In this document: piece after piece, positions 30,979-31,567 of the stretch | Layout of the letters: every line of letters starts with the position of its first letter | Position numbering within the stretch: the first letter of the stretch is position 1 | NCBI GenBank assembly: GCA_964589365.1 | Contig: CAZPTQ010000036.1 | Span: 1 to 31,567 of the forward strand | Source: M3007 sp964589365 | GTDB taxonomy: Bacteria; Bacteroidota; Bacteroidia; Chitinophagales; Saprospiraceae | Direction: 5' to 3' | Length of the DNA stretch: 31,567 nucleotides | Position numbers and translations under genes: made by a program | Notes under the pieces: model-generated | What the model was told of the DNA's origin: nothing | Seen by the model: the letters and a program-made list of their open reading frames with translations, nothing else | The model's database searches: none

Positions 30979-31328
30979 CTAACCGCTTGATTTTCCAAGT
31001 TTTCGGAAGGCTTGGATGGTTTGGTAAGCAAAGTAAGCGACAATGATTCGGCTGATGAAATCCCAAATGCGGGCCAATGGATTAATATCTTTTTCGTCTA
31101 TTGGAGCAACTGAATCTAAATCTCGCAAGGGGTTTAGATAATAAGGGCATAAGATACTATTCTGGCAAATTCTATCAAATTGTCCATGCTTTTTAATTCA
31201 ACATTGAAGATTATGCCTTGGCAAAGACAGAATACAGAATAGCAAATTACTACCGCCCAAAAAGTCCTTTTTGCTCCTAAAAGCCAATCGTTTCCATAAT
31301 TCGTTGAGTATTTGTTGAGTCGAAGCAT
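30979..31328 (-). pseudogene. Frameshifted C-terminal fragment of a membrane protein
   Basis: On the minus strand the first frame (31328-31134) encodes LNKYSTNYGNDWLLGAKRTF, then a hydrophobic segment VVICYSVFCLCQGIIF, and stops at a TAA (31134-31136). One frame over, from 31137, a plausible continuation follows: LNPLRDLDSVAPIDEKDINP, then IWDFISRIIVAYFAYQTIQAFRKLGK, to a TAG at 30979-30981. The break is explained by one missing base near 31137. The layout (short domain, two membrane helices, end motif QTIQAFRKLGK) resembles the C-terminal membrane part of some pentapeptide-repeat or ion-channel-like proteins of Bacteroidota; this is a tentative match. The N-terminal part is missing: a REP-like palindrome and another gene end lie upstream. 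Confidence 0.5.
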
Positions 31329-31379
31329 CCACCGCCCCGCTTGCGCCAGGCTTCCCTAAAAAAAACCAAGCTCGGAGAA

Positions 31380-31415
31380 CGCTGGCGCGATGCTTTAGCA
31401 TCGTGACATACTATT
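31380..31415. repeat. REP-like palindrome near the right end
   Basis: CGATGCTTTAGCATCG (31388-31403) is a perfect inverted repeat. Read on the minus strand it is GTCACGATGCTAAAGCATCG followed by CGCCAGCG, the head-plus-stem layout of a REP element. It lies between the pseudogene and the gene end at 31462. Confidence 0.55.
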
Positions 31416-31461
31416 CCCGCCGGTTTACCAGCAAATGCAATTTGAGCCAACCTTTTAACCT

Positions 31462-31567
31462 TCAATCTAACTCAGGATAATCAACATTACCCAAAAACCA
31501 GCCGCCATCTTTGTCGAAATCCGTCCACAAAAGATTTGCCTCATAAATGCTCTGGCCTTCTGCATAA
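31462..31567 (-). CDS. 3' end of an unidentified gene running off the window
   Basis: The minus strand is open from the window end to a TGA at 31462-31464. It reads GQSIYEANLLWTDFDKDGGW followed by FLGNVDYPELD. The sequence has ordinary protein character but is too short to identify. A similar short phrase (GVYEANLL) occurs in the minus-strand sequence at about 30915-30940. Confidence 0.35.
   Translation of the reverse strand, partial: YAEGQSIYEANLLWTDFDKDGGWFLGNVDYPELD

Overview
The window looks like chromosomal DNA from a member of the Bacteroidota, probably a Saprospiria-type (Haliscomenobacter/Lewinella-like) bacterium. The evidence is: sigma-70 promoters of the Bacteroidota type (TAnnTTTG at -7) ahead of several genes, few Shine-Dalgarno sequences, a secreted protein with a type IX secretion (T9SS) C-terminal domain, a TonB-dependent receptor, a LytS/LytTR two-component pair, an HTH_34 regulator with a membrane partner, and many palindromic intergenic repeats. 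This placement is inferred from gene content; no 16S rRNA or tRNA gene was seen.

Layout. (1) 1-2235 is a gene graveyard, all on the plus strand. It holds a secreted-protein gene broken by a stop and a frameshift, an AraC-type regulator that has lost its HTH domain, and a DUF4287/DUF5655 gene whose middle is replaced by a frameshifted C-terminal piece of a DPE2-type 4-alpha-glucanotransferase fused to the tail of a second copy of the secreted protein. (2) 2232-6292 holds pgeF (minus) divergent from an operon of a MacB/FtsX-type ABC permease, a LytS-type histidine kinase and a LytTR response regulator. (3) 6358-11499 is the conserved rimP-nusA-infB operon (minus), with a promoter and an intrinsic terminator in the rimP leader and a second promoter before infB. 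(4) 11796-17722 carries a TonB-dependent receptor, a metallo-beta-lactamase-fold hydrolase, a proline racemase-family enzyme and an M20 dipeptidase, separated by long inverted repeats. (5) 17864-19200 is a truncated ORF next to a complete IS5/IS903-type insertion sequence. (6) 19559-21254 holds a small lipoprotein and an overlapping pair of membrane protein and HTH_34 regulator.

(7) 21338-24438 is a compact inorganic-carbon module: a SulP anion transporter and a beta-carbonic anhydrase (minus), divergent from a TetR-type regulator. The two promoters are mirror images around a 20-bp perfect palindrome. (8) 24630-30903 encodes envelope and secreted proteins: an OmpA-domain protein, a lipoprotein-like protein with a Cna/SdrD-type domain, a histidine-phosphatase lipoprotein and an 820-residue CotH-kinase-family protein with P-domain, PKD and T9SS domains. 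(9) 30904-31567 holds a frameshifted membrane-protein tail, a REP-like palindrome and the 3' end of an unidentified gene that leaves the window.

The clearest functional units are rimP-nusA-infB, the permease-LytS-LytT set and the SulP-carbonic anhydrase-TetR set. I saw no CRISPR array, tRNA, rRNA, phage or recognisable defence system. The most unusual items are the mosaic of gene fragments at the left end, the terminator in the rimP-nusA-infB leader, the mirror-image promoter region of the carbon module, and several families of palindromic repeats between genes.
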